NCBI GenBank assembly: GCA_023251135.1
Contig: JAHEZJ010000007.1
Coordinates: 1 to 64,000, forward strand
DNA from: Flavobacterium sp.
GTDB taxonomy: Bacteria; Bacteroidota; Bacteroidia; Flavobacteriales; Flavobacteriaceae
Direction of reading: 5' to 3'
DNA: 64,000 nucleotides
The translations under genes and the position numbers were made by a program. Positions 26,556 through 35,769 of the stretch are shown one piece after another. Below the pieces are notes generated by a model, which searched no databases, was not told the DNA's origin, and was given only the letters and a program-made list of their open reading frames with translations. The first letter of the stretch is position 1; each line of letters starts with the position of its first letter.

Positions 26556-27797
26556 TTATTCGTAGCGCAAAGCCTCAATAGGATCCAGTTGTGATGCTTT
26601 TATTGCCGGATACAAGCCCGAAACAATGGCAACCGTGAAACTGGTACCAAAAGCGGCAAAAATGGCTATCCATGGAATTACAAAAGCAAAACTCATTGCA
26701 GCAGCAAAAGCATAACCAACAAGGATTCCCAGTACAATTCCAACCAAACCGCCAATCTGACCGATTAACAAGGTTTCGATAAAAAACTGTACCAAAATTG
26801 TGATTTTAGTGGCACCTAAGGCTTTGCGAACACCGATTTCTCGGGTTCGTTCCGTAACCGAAACGATCATAATGTTCATCAAAGCAATCGACGATCCTAA
26901 GATGGTGATGACGCTGATGATCCAGGAGGCCCATCCTAAATATTTGGTAATGCCCAGAATTCGGTTAATTAAATCGTCGCTTCGGCCAATACCAAAGTTG
27001 CTTTCGCGAACCGGACTCAATTTGCGAACCCTGCGCATGGTACTTGTTGCATTGTCTACTGCTTCATCCAAAAGCTCTTTTTTAGAAACCATAACACTAA
27101 TCGTGTAGTTGATTTTTGGTGCTGTAAATAGAGAGCGCGCTACCTGAATTGGAATTAATACTCTTAAATCCTGACTGTTTCCAAAAGTGGAACCTTTTTC
27201 TTTTAAAACACCAATAACTTTAAAACGTGCCCCTCGTATCGAAATGATTTTATCAATTGGGTTGACATCTTTTAGTAAACCTTTTTCAAAATCAGAGCCC
27301 ACGACGCAGGAATAAGTATTGTTGTCAATGTCAAATTGATTAAAAGAACGACCTGAAGTTGTTTCTAAACCCGAATTTGAGATATAGTGTTCGTCAACTC
27401 CAAGTATAGTAATTTCGGGATCGGTTTTTTGATCTAAGTATTTTACTTCAGCTTTGGATGTGGCCGTAAAAGAGAGGGACGTTTCTGTAAAAGGGTATTT
27501 GAATTTATTTTTGAACGCTACCGCTTCCGGATAAGAAATAATTGGGTTGACGATTTCGCGCTCATTTCCACCGCGGTTTTTAACGGTGTTTTCGTACTGA
27601 TTGATGTTAAAGGTGTTAGCTCCCATCGAAGCAAAGTTGGTCGAGACCGTGTTTTCAAGTGCTGTAACTACGGTCAGGATTCCCACCAAAGCGGTAATTC
27701 CGATAGCGATAATAACTACTGTAAGAATAGTTCGTAACAATTGAGTTTTGATAGAACCAAAAGCAATTCGGATATTTTCTTTAAATAATTTTAGCAT
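26556..27797 (-). CDS. ABC transporter permease (MacB/FtsX-like)
   Basis: A 413-residue inner-membrane protein. The start at 27797 (MLKLFKENIRIAFGSIKTQ) follows two alternative ATGs. One N-terminal membrane helix (about residues 18-40) is followed by a large periplasmic MacB_PCD-type domain (about 45-240). Three membrane helices follow at the C-terminus in the FtsX layout, with TERTREIGVRKALGATK and YPAIKASQLDPIEALRYE, signatures of this family. It would pair with an ATPase encoded elsewhere to export a substrate or act on lipoproteins. Confidence 0.85.
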   Translation of the reverse strand: MLKLFKENIRIAFGSIKTQLLRTILTVVIIAIGITALVGILTVVTALENTVSTNFASMGANTFNINQYENTVKNRGGNEREIVNPIISYPEAVAFKNKFKYPFTETSLSFTATSKAEVKYLDQKTDPEITILGVDEHYISNSGLETTSGRSFNQFDIDNNTYSCVVGSDFEKGLLKDVNPIDKIISIRGARFKVIGVLKEKGSTFGNSQDLRVLIPIQVARSLFTAPKINYTISVMVSKKELLDEAVDNATSTMRRVRKLSPVRESNFGIGRSDDLINRILGITKYLGWASWIISVITILGSSIALMNIMIVSVTERTREIGVRKALGATKITILVQFFIETLLIGQIGGLVGIVLGILVGYAFAAAMSFAFVIPWIAIFAAFGTSFTVAIVSGLYPAIKASQLDPIEALRYE

Positions 27798-28000
27798 CAT
27801 GACCAATTTGTCACGAAAATACGTTTTTTGTTACAAGTTTGTTTTCGAACTGTTATTATTTATTTTAAAAAGTGAGATATTTGCAGACTTAATTAAGTCG
27901 AAAGTTTGAAAGACATAAGGTCGAAAGACTAATGATCCGATAATCTAAAAATATAGAAATAAAATAATTTTAAAGGTTTGCGAATTTAAGTTTCAGAAGA

Positions 28001-28037
28001 AATCTAAAATCTAAGATCTAAAATCTAAAATCAAAAA
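28001..28037. repeat. Stuttering AAATCTAA repeat before hisS
   Basis: Repeated AAATCTAA/AGATCTAAAATCTAA words run up to the hisS start codon with only a few bases between. A looser version begins near 27940. No stable hairpin is obvious apart from the AGATCT palindrome. Confidence 0.45.
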
Positions 28038-28038
28038 A

Positions 28039-29466
28039 ATGGCTTCAAAACCAAGTATACCGCAAGGAACAAGAGATTTTTCGCCTGCAGAGGTGTCAAA
28101 ACGTCAATATATCATTCAGGTTATAAAAAATAATTTTGAAAAATTTGGCTTTCAGCCGATTGAAACCCCTTCTTTTGAAAACTCAGATACTTTGATGGGG
28201 AAGTACGGAGAAGAAGGTGATCGTTTGATTTTTAAGATATTAAACTCAGGGAATTTCTTCTATAACAAAAGTAAGATAGAATTGCCAAAATCGATGGAGC
28301 AGCTTCAGGCTTCTTCTGCAGATAAAATTACGATTGCAGAAAGAATCGAATTGAATTCTTTTACTAAACAAATCTCTGAAAAAGCATTGCGTTACGATTT
28401 AACCGTTCCGTTTGCGAGATATGTGGTGCAGCACCAAAATGAAATTGAGTTTCCTTTTAAAAGATATCAGATTCAACCGGTGTGGAGAGCTGATCGTCCG
28501 CAAAAAGGACGTTTTAGAGAGTTTTTTCAATGTGATGCCGATGTGGTAGGTTCAAAATCGTTGTGGCAGGAAGTAGAATTGGTGCAGTTGTACGATACCG
28601 TTTTTACCGCTTTAGGTTTAGAAGGAGTTACCATCAAGATCAACAACAGAAAAATATTATCAGGTATCGCTGAAGTGATTGGAGCTTCTGATAAGTTAAT
28701 CGATTTTACGGTGGCATTGGATAAATTGGATAAGATTGGGGAAGATGGTGTGAAAAAAGAAATGATCGAAAATGGTATTTCTGAAGAAGCATTGGTGAAA
28801 GTTCAGCCGCTGTTTAGTTTTACAGGAACCTTCGCGGATAAAATCAAGCAGCTTTCCGATTTATTAGCAGCATCAGAAGAAGGAATGAAAGGAGTGGAGG
28901 AGCTTCAATTTATTTGTGACAATGTGGCAACTTTAGGGTTGTCAACAGCGACTTTAGATTTGGATGTGACGTTAGCTCGTGGATTAAACTATTATACCGG
29001 AGCAATTTTTGAAGTTGCAGCTCCAAAATCGGTTGCGATGGGTTCTATCGGAGGTGGTGGAAGATACGACGATTTGACGGGTATTTTCGGATTGAAAAAT
29101 ATGAGTGGTGTTGGAATTTCTTTTGGATTGGATCGTATTTATCTGGTTTTAGAAGAATTGCAGTTATTCCCGGAAACTGTTTCGGCAACTTCAAAAGCAT
29201 TGTTCATTAACTACGGAGATGCTGAGGCGTTGTATGCGTCGCAGGCCATTCAGAAATTAAGACAGGAAAACATAAAAGTAGAGCTTTATCCGGACAATGT
29301 AAAAGTCGGGAAACAGTTTCAGTATGCCGATAAGCGTTTAATTCCGTTCGCAGTTATTGCGGGAGATCAGGAAATTGCTACAAAATCGTATGCACTTAAA
29401 AATTTAGTGACAGGCGAGCAGGTTACCGTTGACTTTGAGGGATTGAAAAATGCTTTACTGGCATAA
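28039..29466 (+). CDS. hisS: Histidyl-tRNA synthetase
   Basis: A 475-residue class II synthetase that charges tRNA-His. It starts [18 protein letters not shown], with motif 2 in [23 protein letters not shown], the histidine motifs [15 protein letters not shown] and [11 protein letters not shown], and motif 3 in [12 protein letters not shown]. The anticodon-binding domain covers about residues 375-475. It is slightly longer than bacterial forms of about 425 residues, as usual for Bacteroidetes. A tRNA-Trp gene lies downstream. Confidence 0.94.
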   Translation: MASKPSIPQGTRDFSPAEVSKRQYIIQVIKNNFEKFGFQPIETPSFENSDTLMGKYGEEGDRLIFKILNSGNFFYNKSKIELPKSMEQLQASSADKITIAERIELNSFTKQISEKALRYDLTVPFARYVVQHQNEIEFPFKRYQIQPVWRADRPQKGRFREFFQCDADVVGSKSLWQEVELVQLYDTVFTALGLEGVTIKINNRKILSGIAEVIGASDKLIDFTVALDKLDKIGEDGVKKEMIENGISEEALVKVQPLFSFTGTFADKIKQLSDLLAASEEGMKGVEELQFICDNVATLGLSTATLDLDVTLARGLNYYTGAIFEVAAPKSVAMGSIGGGGRYDDLTGIFGLKNMSGVGISFGLDRIYLVLEELQLFPETVSATSKALFINYGDAEALYASQAIQKLRQENIKVELYPDNVKVGKQFQYADKRLIPFAVIAGDQEIATKSYALKNLVTGEQVTVDFEGLKNALLA

Positions 29467-29651
29467 TTGAGGGTAAAGTGTTTTGCCACAGATTAAAAGG
29501 ATTATTTAGGTTTTTGTTTCCTGCAGGTTTAACAGATCAAAGAAGGGTTAGTATTAAGCAAATCGGCGGTATTTGGTCAAAATCTTTTTTAAAATCTGCC
29601 TGAAATAATTGCTTGGGAAGAAAAAATACTTTTAATTTGCCGCTCTAAGTT

Positions 29652-29722
29652 ACGGGCGTAGTTCAAGGGTAGAATAGCGGTCTCCAAAACCGTTGATGGG
29701 GGTTCGAATCCCTCCGCCCGTG
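29652..29722 (+). tRNA. tRNA-Trp (anticodon CCA)
   Basis: A 71-nt cloverleaf. The acceptor is ACGGGCG/CGCCCGT with discriminator G73, the Trp identity base. The D arm is GTTC/GAAT, the anticodon stem GCGGT/ACCGT with loop CTCCAAA, and the T arm GGGGG/CCCTC with loop TTCGAAT. The anticodon CCA at positions 34-36 reads UGG. CCA is not encoded at the 3' end (the sequence continues CAATAA). Confidence 0.95.
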
Positions 29723-29793
29723 CAATAAAAAATAACAACCGTTATTAAATTTATCAAAGACTTTCGAGGAGTTACAAGGTAAAAAAGCAACAT

Positions 29794-29833
29794 AAAAAAA
29801 AGCTTCGTCTCAAATTAGGCGAAGCTTTTTTTA
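29794..29833 (+). terminator. Terminator after tRNA-Trp
   Basis: AAAAAAGCTTCG (29796-29807) pairs with CGAAGCTTTTTT (29820-29831), followed by T-rich sequence. It is about 75 bases downstream of the tRNA and probably ends its transcript. Confidence 0.8.
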
Positions 29834-30030
29834 ATATAAGGTAAATTTGAATTAATAATTATTTATGAAGCCGAGGCCAACCCTTAAATTCAATTTTGAT
29901 AGGTAATAATTTAGTTTTCAATTGTATCTCAAATATACTATAAAGGATATCGTGATAGTCTTAAAATTATACTAAATTTTAAAAAGCTGTTTTTAGTTTT
30001 TAAACGGCTCAGTTTTAATAAAGTGACAAT
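29834..30030. other. AT-rich gap with no visible feature
   Basis: Between the tRNA-Trp terminator and the grpE promoter I see no gene, repeat or hairpin of note. Confidence 0.5.
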
Positions 30031-30062
30031 TTGACATTTTGAAAGATTTGGCAGTACTTTTG
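30031..30062 (+). promoter_or_regulatory. Bacteroidota-type promoter of grpE-dnaJ
   Basis: TTG (30031-30033) and TACTTTTG (30055-30062) are separated by 21 bases, within the usual range for TTG/TAnnTTTG promoters. The -7 box ends 23 bases before the grpE ATG. Confidence 0.65.
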
Positions 30063-30085
30063 CAATCCAAAAGAAAGAATAAAAA

Positions 30086-30664
30086 ATGAAGTTTAAGAAT
30101 ATTTTTAAAAATAAAAGTAATATGACTACTGAAAATACAGAATTCGATCAGGAATTAGATGATGTAACGTTAGAGAACAATGCCAACGGTGAGCAGTTAA
30201 TTGTTGAAGAATTAAGTGTTGAAGAGCAATTGGCTCAAGACTTGGCAAAAGAAAAAGATAAGTTTTTGAGACTATTTGCCGAATTCGAAAATTACAAAAA
30301 AAGAACTTCAAAAGAGCGTATCGACTTGTTTAAAACGGCAAACCAGGATGTTTTATTGGCGATGCTGCCAGTTTTAGATGATTTTGACAGAGCGATAGTA
30401 GAAATCAACAAATCGGAAGATGAAACCTTGACAAAAGGGGTTGAGTTGATTCACGAAAAATTAAAAAGCACTTTAGTTTCTAAAGGTTTAGAGCAAGTTG
30501 AAGTAAGAGCAGGTGATGCTTTTAATGCAGATTTTGCTGAGGCAATTACCCAAATTCCGGCTCCGTCTGAGAAATTAAAAGGGAAAATTGTTGATGTTAT
30601 TGAAAAAGGATACAAATTAGGAGACAAAATTATCCGTTTCCCTAAAGTTGTGATCGGAAACTAA
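30086..30664 (+). CDS. grpE: Nucleotide exchange factor GrpE
   Basis: A 192-residue cochaperone that releases ADP from DnaK. An acidic, disordered start (residues 1-50) is followed by the long helix and coiled coil (EEQLAQDLAKEKDKFLRLFAEFENYKKRTSKERI) and the beta-wing domain, with KGVELIHEKLKSTLVSKGLEQVE and the C-terminal KGYKLGDKIIRFPKVVIGN. The first ATG (30086) is used; an ATG at 30122 would also give a valid protein. It precedes dnaJ by 108 bases, a heat-shock pair. Confidence 0.92.
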   Translation: MKFKNIFKNKSNMTTENTEFDQELDDVTLENNANGEQLIVEELSVEEQLAQDLAKEKDKFLRLFAEFENYKKRTSKERIDLFKTANQDVLLAMLPVLDDFDRAIVEINKSEDETLTKGVELIHEKLKSTLVSKGLEQVEVRAGDAFNADFAEAITQIPAPSEKLKGKIVDVIEKGYKLGDKIIRFPKVVIGN

Positions 30665-30772
30665 AAAGAGCAAATGACATATTCTGAAAGTCAATTTTTT
30701 AAGTATTGGAATTCGGAATTTTAAATTTGGACACAAGCGCTAGCGAACTGGCGAAGCAATTTAACCTAAATT

Positions 30773-31885
30773 ATGAAAAAAGATTTTTACGAAATACTAG
30801 GCATTTCAAAAAATGCGGATGCTGCCGAAATTAAAAAAGCTTATAGAAAAAGTGCATTGAAATATCATCCGGACAAAAACCCGGGCGACAAAGAGGCAGA
30901 GGAAAACTTTAAATTAGCGGCAGAAGCTTATGAAGTACTAAGCGATCCTAACAAAAAAGCGAAATACGATCAGTACGGACATCAGGCTTTTGATGGTTCT
31001 GGCGGATTTGGCGGTGGTCACGGTGGTATGAATATGGATGACATTTTCAGCCAGTTTGGTGATATTTTTGGCGGTGGATTTGGTGGTTTCGGCGGAGGCG
31101 GAGGCGGTGGTCCTCGTCGTGCTAAAGGAAGCAATCTTCGAATTAAAGTAAAATTGACTTTAGAAGAAATTGCAAATGGTGTTGAGAAAAAAGTAAAAGT
31201 AAAACGTAAAGTTCAGGCTAAAGGAGTTACCTACAAAACGTGTTCGACTTGTAACGGTCAGGGACAGGTAATGCGTGTAACCAACACTATTTTAGGAAGA
31301 ATGCAGTCTGCGTCAACTTGTCCTACTTGCGGCGGGTCTGGCCAGATTTTAGATAAAAGACCAGCTGAAGCGGATGCACAGGGAATGATTTTAGAAGACG
31401 AAACCGTTTCCATCAAAATTCCTGCGGGAGTTGTAGATGGGATGCAGTTGAAAGTTTCTAATAAAGGAAATGATGCTCCCGGAAATAGTATTCCTGGTGA
31501 TTTAATTGTAGCTATTGAAGAATTAGAGCACGAGTTTCTGAAACGTGAAGGTGAAAACATTCATTATGATTTATACATCAGTTTCCCAGAAGCCGTTTTA
31601 GGAGTTTCTAAAGACATCGAAGCAATCAATGGAAAAGTTCGTATCAAATTAGAAGAAGGAATTCAATCTGGAAAAATCTTAAGATTAAAAGGAAAAGGTA
31701 TTCCTAGTATCAATGGATATGGAAGTGGAGACTTGTTAGTTCATGTAAATGTATGGACGCCAAAAACACTGAGCAAAGAGCAAAAACAATTCTTTGAAAA
31801 TGCACTTAGCGATGATCACTTTATTCCGAGCCCTGAAAAATCAGAAAAATCATTTTTTGAAAAAGTAAAAGATATGTTTTCATAA
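30773..31885 (+). CDS. dnaJ: Molecular chaperone DnaJ
   Basis: A 370-residue Hsp40. The J domain covers residues 1-70 with HPD in KYHPDKNPG, followed by a Gly/Phe-rich linker (about 75-118) and two C-terminal substrate domains. The zinc region carries only two CxxCxGxG motifs (CSTCNGQG and CPTCGGSG) rather than four. These match motifs 2 and 3, so one zinc site (ZnII) seems present and the first (motifs 1 and 4) absent. It is downstream of grpE and ends at a hairpin terminator. Confidence 0.92.
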   Translation: MKKDFYEILGISKNADAAEIKKAYRKSALKYHPDKNPGDKEAEENFKLAAEAYEVLSDPNKKAKYDQYGHQAFDGSGGFGGGHGGMNMDDIFSQFGDIFGGGFGGFGGGGGGGPRRAKGSNLRIKVKLTLEEIANGVEKKVKVKRKVQAKGVTYKTCSTCNGQGQVMRVTNTILGRMQSASTCPTCGGSGQILDKRPAEADAQGMILEDETVSIKIPAGVVDGMQLKVSNKGNDAPGNSIPGDLIVAIEELEHEFLKREGENIHYDLYISFPEAVLGVSKDIEAINGKVRIKLEEGIQSGKILRLKGKGIPSINGYGSGDLLVHVNVWTPKTLSKEQKQFFENALSDDHFIPSPEKSEKSFFEKVKDMFS

Positions 31886-31922
31886 ACAGAGCTTTTTCTA
31901 AAATGGAGCAATAATAAATTTC

Positions 31923-31960
31923 AAAACCCATTCTATAGTAAATCATAGAATGGGTTTTTT
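31923..31960 (+). terminator. Terminator after dnaJ
   Basis: AACCCATTCTAT pairs with ATAGAATGGGTT around a nine-base loop, followed by a T tract. It begins about 40 bases after the dnaJ stop. Confidence 0.85.
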
Positions 31961-32053
31961 GTATCAATAGTACAAAATTTCGATACTATTTATTTACTTT
32001 TACACTCGTAATGCCGCAATGGTCAAACTGACGCAGAAAATCTTAATTATAGC

Positions 32054-32983
32054 ATGAGCAACTTACTCGAAGTACATAAAGTCGTAAAACAATACGGTGA
32101 TTATGTAGCGCTTAACGAAGTTTCATTAAATGTACCAAAAGGTAGTATTTATGGACTATTAGGTCCGAATGGAGCCGGAAAAACTTCCCTGATCCGAATT
32201 ATAAATCAAATTACATTGCCGGATAGTGGTGAAGTAATTTTGGATGGAGAAAAATTGCAGCCCAAACATGTACAGCATATTGGTTATCTTCCTGAAGAAA
32301 GAGGGTTGTATACTTCTATGAAAGTAGGAGAACAATGTTTGTATCTGGCGCAGATGAAAGGACTCTCTAAAGCCGAGGCAAAATTACAACTGGAATACTG
32401 GTTTGACCGTCTTGGAATTCAGGGCTGGTGGAACAAGAAAATTCAGGAGCTTTCGAAAGGAATGGCCCAAAAGATTCAGTTTGTGGTTTGTGTGTTGCAC
32501 AAGCCTAAATTGCTGATTTTTGATGAGCCTTTCTCCGGATTTGATCCGGTGAATGCAAATGTCATTAAAGATGAGATTTTGGCATTAAAAGAACAGGGAG
32601 CCACCATTATTTTTTCGACACACCGTATGGAAAGTGTCGAGGAACTTTGCGATCATATTGCTTTAATTCACAAATCGAATAAACTGATTGAAGGTAAGGT
32701 AAGCGATGTAAAACGCCAGTTTAGAACCAATAGTTTTGAAGTTGGAATCCTAACGGATAATGTAGAAGGTCTGATGTACGATATCACACAAAAATTTACC
32801 GTTTCGCCTGCTAATTTTAAATCCTTAAACGATGATTTGAAACTGGATATTCAAATTGGAAACGCTGCACCTAACGAATTGCTGCATTTGCTTACACAAC
32901 GCGGACAGGTGACCCATTTTGTAGAGAAAATACCAAGTGTGAACGATATTTTTATTCAAACAGTTACCGAAAACAAAAATTAA
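32054..32983 (+). CDS. ABC transporter ATP-binding protein (NatA-like)
   Basis: A 309-residue ATPase. Walker A is GPNGAGKTSL near residues 37-46. The signature is ELSKGMAQKIQF, Walker B LLIFDEPFSGFDP, and the H-loop IIFSTHRMES. A C-terminal extension (about 215-309) carries a DUF4162-like domain seen in ABC-2 exporters. It pairs with the permease 60-80 bases downstream; together they resemble sodium- or drug-export NatAB systems. The substrate is not evident. Confidence 0.88.
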   Translation: MSNLLEVHKVVKQYGDYVALNEVSLNVPKGSIYGLLGPNGAGKTSLIRIINQITLPDSGEVILDGEKLQPKHVQHIGYLPEERGLYTSMKVGEQCLYLAQMKGLSKAEAKLQLEYWFDRLGIQGWWNKKIQELSKGMAQKIQFVVCVLHKPKLLIFDEPFSGFDPVNANVIKDEILALKEQGATIIFSTHRMESVEELCDHIALIHKSNKLIEGKVSDVKRQFRTNSFEVGILTDNVEGLMYDITQKFTVSPANFKSLNDDLKLDIQIGNAAPNELLHLLTQRGQVTHFVEKIPSVNDIFIQTVTENKN

Positions 32984-33061
32984 ACTCCAAAAAAATAAAT
33001 TCCAAATCCCAATATCAGAGCGATCAAAATTGGAATTTGGAATTTGAAAATTAAAATATTT

Positions 33062-34378
33062 ATGAGCATCATTTCATTAATTATAAAAAGAGAATTTATT
33101 GCAAAAGTGCGCAATAAATCTTTTGTTGTCATGACGTTTTTGAGTCCGTTATTGTTTGTGGCAATTGCAGGTTTTATTGGTTATCTGAGCTCAATGAAAG
33201 CAGAGACAAAAAGAATCGCAATTCATGACGAAACGGGTTTGTTTGCCCAGGATTTTGTCAAAAAGAATAAGGAAGAAGCCGAGTTTAAATACCTCAATGT
33301 GTCTGAAATTGATACAAAAGCATTAAAAGACAGCATTACTAATGAAAATTATGACGGTTTAATTGTAATTCCAAAAACCAATAATTTATCCGATTTAGAA
33401 AGTAAAATCGAATTCATTTCCAATAACAGTCCGAGTATCTCTTTTATCGAAAGAACACAGCGTGTTATTGCGTCAAAAATCACCAAAGTAAATCTTGAGG
33501 CGGCGAAATTGGATACGACGGCCATTCAAAAAGCACAGTCGGAAGTTAATATTCATTTGGTAAAAGCATCCGGAGAGGAAAGCTTAAAAGGATTGAATGA
33601 AATAAAAATAGGAATAGGCGGTGCGTTTGGATATCTGATTATGATGTTTATTATCATCTATGGTAATATGGTGATGCGAAGTGTGATCGAAGAAAAAACG
33701 AACCGAATTATTGAAATCATTATTTCCTCCGTAAAACCTTTTCAGCTGATGATTGGTAAAATCGTAGGGACTTCTCTTGCCGGATTGCTTCAGTTTATCA
33801 TCTGGGCGATCATCGGTCTGGGATTGATGTTTGCGGCTTCGGCTTTTTTTGGCGTTAATGTTGGACCTACGGCCAGAATTTCACCTGAATTAATGCAGTC
33901 GGCCCAGCATGAAATGTCGGGAACAGCTCAAATGTACATACGCGAATTATGGAATTTGCCTATTGCCAGTATTATCATCGGTTTTGTTATTTATTTCATC
34001 GGAGGATACTTTTTATACAGTTCCTTTTATGCAGCCATTGGTGCAGCAGTTGACAACCAAACCGATTCGCAGCAATTTCTATTGCCTATTTTAATGCCGC
34101 TTATTTTAAGTGTTTATATTGGTTTTTTCACCGTTGTCAATGATCCTCACGGAACCATTGCGGTTGTCTTTTCCATGATTCCGTTGACCTCGCCAATTGT
34201 AATGTTAATGCGACTTCCGTTTGGAGTGCCGTGGTGGCAAATTGCAATTTCGGTATCATTATTGTTTGCTACCTTTTTCCTTGTAGTATGGTTCGCCGCC
34301 AAAATTTACCGAATAGGTATCTTGATGTACGGCAAAAAACCAACCTGGAAAGAATTGTATAAATGGCTTAAATATTAA
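33062..34378 (+). CDS. ABC-2 type permease (NatB-like)
   Basis: A 438-residue integral membrane protein. The ATG at 33062 (MSIISLIIKREFIAKVRNKSF) is preferred over an upstream TTG at 33044. One N-terminal helix (about residues 21-44) is followed by a large extracytoplasmic domain (about 50-175). Five or six C-terminal helices follow, with EEKTNRIIEIIISSVKPFQLMIGKI, the conserved permease segment of this family. It partners the ATP-binding protein encoded just upstream. Confidence 0.85.
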   Translation: MSIISLIIKREFIAKVRNKSFVVMTFLSPLLFVAIAGFIGYLSSMKAETKRIAIHDETGLFAQDFVKKNKEEAEFKYLNVSEIDTKALKDSITNENYDGLIVIPKTNNLSDLESKIEFISNNSPSISFIERTQRVIASKITKVNLEAAKLDTTAIQKAQSEVNIHLVKASGEESLKGLNEIKIGIGGAFGYLIMMFIIIYGNMVMRSVIEEKTNRIIEIIISSVKPFQLMIGKIVGTSLAGLLQFIIWAIIGLGLMFAASAFFGVNVGPTARISPELMQSAQHEMSGTAQMYIRELWNLPIASIIIGFVIYFIGGYFLYSSFYAAIGAAVDNQTDSQQFLLPILMPLILSVYIGFFTVVNDPHGTIAVVFSMIPLTSPIVMLMRLPFGVPWWQIAISVSLLFATFFLVVWFAAKIYRIGILMYGKKPTWKELYKWLKY

Positions 34379-34399
34379 TTTTTTTAAGTTGCTAAGATA

Positions 34400-34475
34400 C
34401 TAAGGTTCTGAGTTGCTAAGCTTTTAGTTTAAGCAGAAAAGAAGAACTTAGAACCTTAGTAACTCAGAACCTTAG
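34400..34475. repeat. 21-bp near-perfect inverted repeat before the sigma-54 regulator gene
   Basis: The arm at 34400-34420 and the arm at 34455-34475 are inverted copies with 20 of 21 bases matching. The loop is 34 bases. The right arm ends 12 bases before the ATG at 34488. Words such as AAGGTTCTGAG and CTTAGAACC are repeated further within the gap. Confidence 0.65.
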
Positions 34476-34487
34476 AACCTCAAAAGA

Positions 34488-35651
34488 ATGAGTAAAATAC
34501 TAATTATAGAAGACGAAGCATCCATCAGAAGAGTTTTGGTAAAAATTTTATCAGAAGAAAATGATACGTATCAGGTAGATGAAGCTGAAGATGGTGCGGC
34601 GGGTCTTGAGAAAATAAAAAACAACGATTACGATTTGGTTTTGTGTGACATCAAAATGCCAAAATTGGACGGGGTTGAGGTTTTAGAAGAAGCAAAAAAA
34701 ATCAAACCGGAAATTCCGATGGTTATGATCTCTGGTCATGGCGATATGGAAACCGCAATTCATACGATGCGTTTAGGCGCTTTTGATTATATCTCGAAAC
34801 CACCTGATTTAAACCGATTACTGAACACCGTTCGTAACGCTTTAGATAAAAAACAACTCGTGGTTGAGAATAAAATCCTAAAGAAAAAGGTCAGCAAAAA
34901 CTACGAAATGGTAGGAGAGAGCGAAGCAATCAGTCATATCAAATTAATGATTGACAAAGTCGCTCAAACCGAAGCCAGAGTTTTAATTACAGGTCCGAAT
35001 GGAACAGGGAAAGAGTTGGTAGCGCACCAATTGCACGAAAAAAGTGAGCGCTCTAACTTTCCATTAATCGAAGTAAACTGTGCTGCAATTCCGAGTGAAC
35101 TGATCGAAAGTGAATTGTTCGGTCACGTAAAAGGAGCTTTTACTTCGGCGGTGAAAGACCGTGCCGGAAAGTTTGAAGCTGCTGATAAAGGAACGATCTT
35201 CTTAGATGAAATTGGAGATATGAGTCTTTCGGCACAAGCCAAAGTGTTGCGAGCGCTACAGGAAAGTATGATTACTAGAGTAGGGGCTGAAAAAGACATC
35301 AAAGTTGATGTACGTGTTGTGGCAGCAACGAATAAAGATCTAAAGACTGAAATTGCTGAAGGTCGTTTTCGAGAAGACTTGTACCATCGTCTGGCTGTTA
35401 TTTTAATTAAAGTACCGCCATTGAACGAAAGACGTGATGATATTCCGGCATTGATTACTCACTTTACAGAGAAAATTGCTTCAGAGCAAGGAAATTCGGT
35501 AAAAGTGTTTTCGCCACAAGCGATCAAGTTACTACAAGAGTACGATTGGACAGGAAATATTCGTGAACTTCGAAATGTAGTGGAAAGATTAATTATCTTG
35601 GGAGGAAACGAAATTTCTGAAACCGATGTTAAAATGTTTGCAAGCAAGTAA
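34488..35651 (+). CDS. Sigma-54-type response regulator lacking the Fis-type DNA-binding domain
   Basis: A 387-residue NtrC-like protein. The receiver domain covers residues 1-120, with phospho-acceptor Asp54 in LCDIKMPKLDG. The AAA+ sigma-54-interaction domain covers about 145-380: Walker A GPNGTGKELVAHQLH, the contact loop GAFTSA instead of GAFTGA, LDEIGDMS, and DWTGNIRELRNVVERLIIL. It stops at ISETDVKMFASK, where other NtrC proteins go on into a helix-turn-helix of about 40-60 residues. A partner histidine kinase is not nearby. It may act without direct DNA binding. Confidence 0.85.
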   Translation: MSKILIIEDEASIRRVLVKILSEENDTYQVDEAEDGAAGLEKIKNNDYDLVLCDIKMPKLDGVEVLEEAKKIKPEIPMVMISGHGDMETAIHTMRLGAFDYISKPPDLNRLLNTVRNALDKKQLVVENKILKKKVSKNYEMVGESEAISHIKLMIDKVAQTEARVLITGPNGTGKELVAHQLHEKSERSNFPLIEVNCAAIPSELIESELFGHVKGAFTSAVKDRAGKFEAADKGTIFLDEIGDMSLSAQAKVLRALQESMITRVGAEKDIKVDVRVVAATNKDLKTEIAEGRFREDLYHRLAVILIKVPPLNERRDDIPALITHFTEKIASEQGNSVKVFSPQAIKLLQEYDWTGNIRELRNVVERLIILGGNEISETDVKMFASK

Positions 35652-35660
35652 ATGTAATAG

Positions 35661-35753
35661 GCTTTAAGCTATAAGCTTTAGGCAGTAGGATTTATGCTTG
35701 GTGTAAGCATAAAAAATAAAATGAATTTTGGCTTAAAGCTTAAGGCTTAAAGC
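35661..35753. repeat. Nested inverted repeats before the DEAD-like gene
   Basis: An arm at 35661-35680 (built from GCTTTAAGC and AAGCTTTA words) has an inverted copy at 35734-35753 with about 17 of 20 matches. Inside lies TTTATGCTT (35691-35699), which pairs exactly with AAGCATAAA (35705-35713). The block ends 16 bases before the ATG at 35770. Confidence 0.55.
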
Positions 35754-35769
35754 GTAAAGCATAAAAAAA

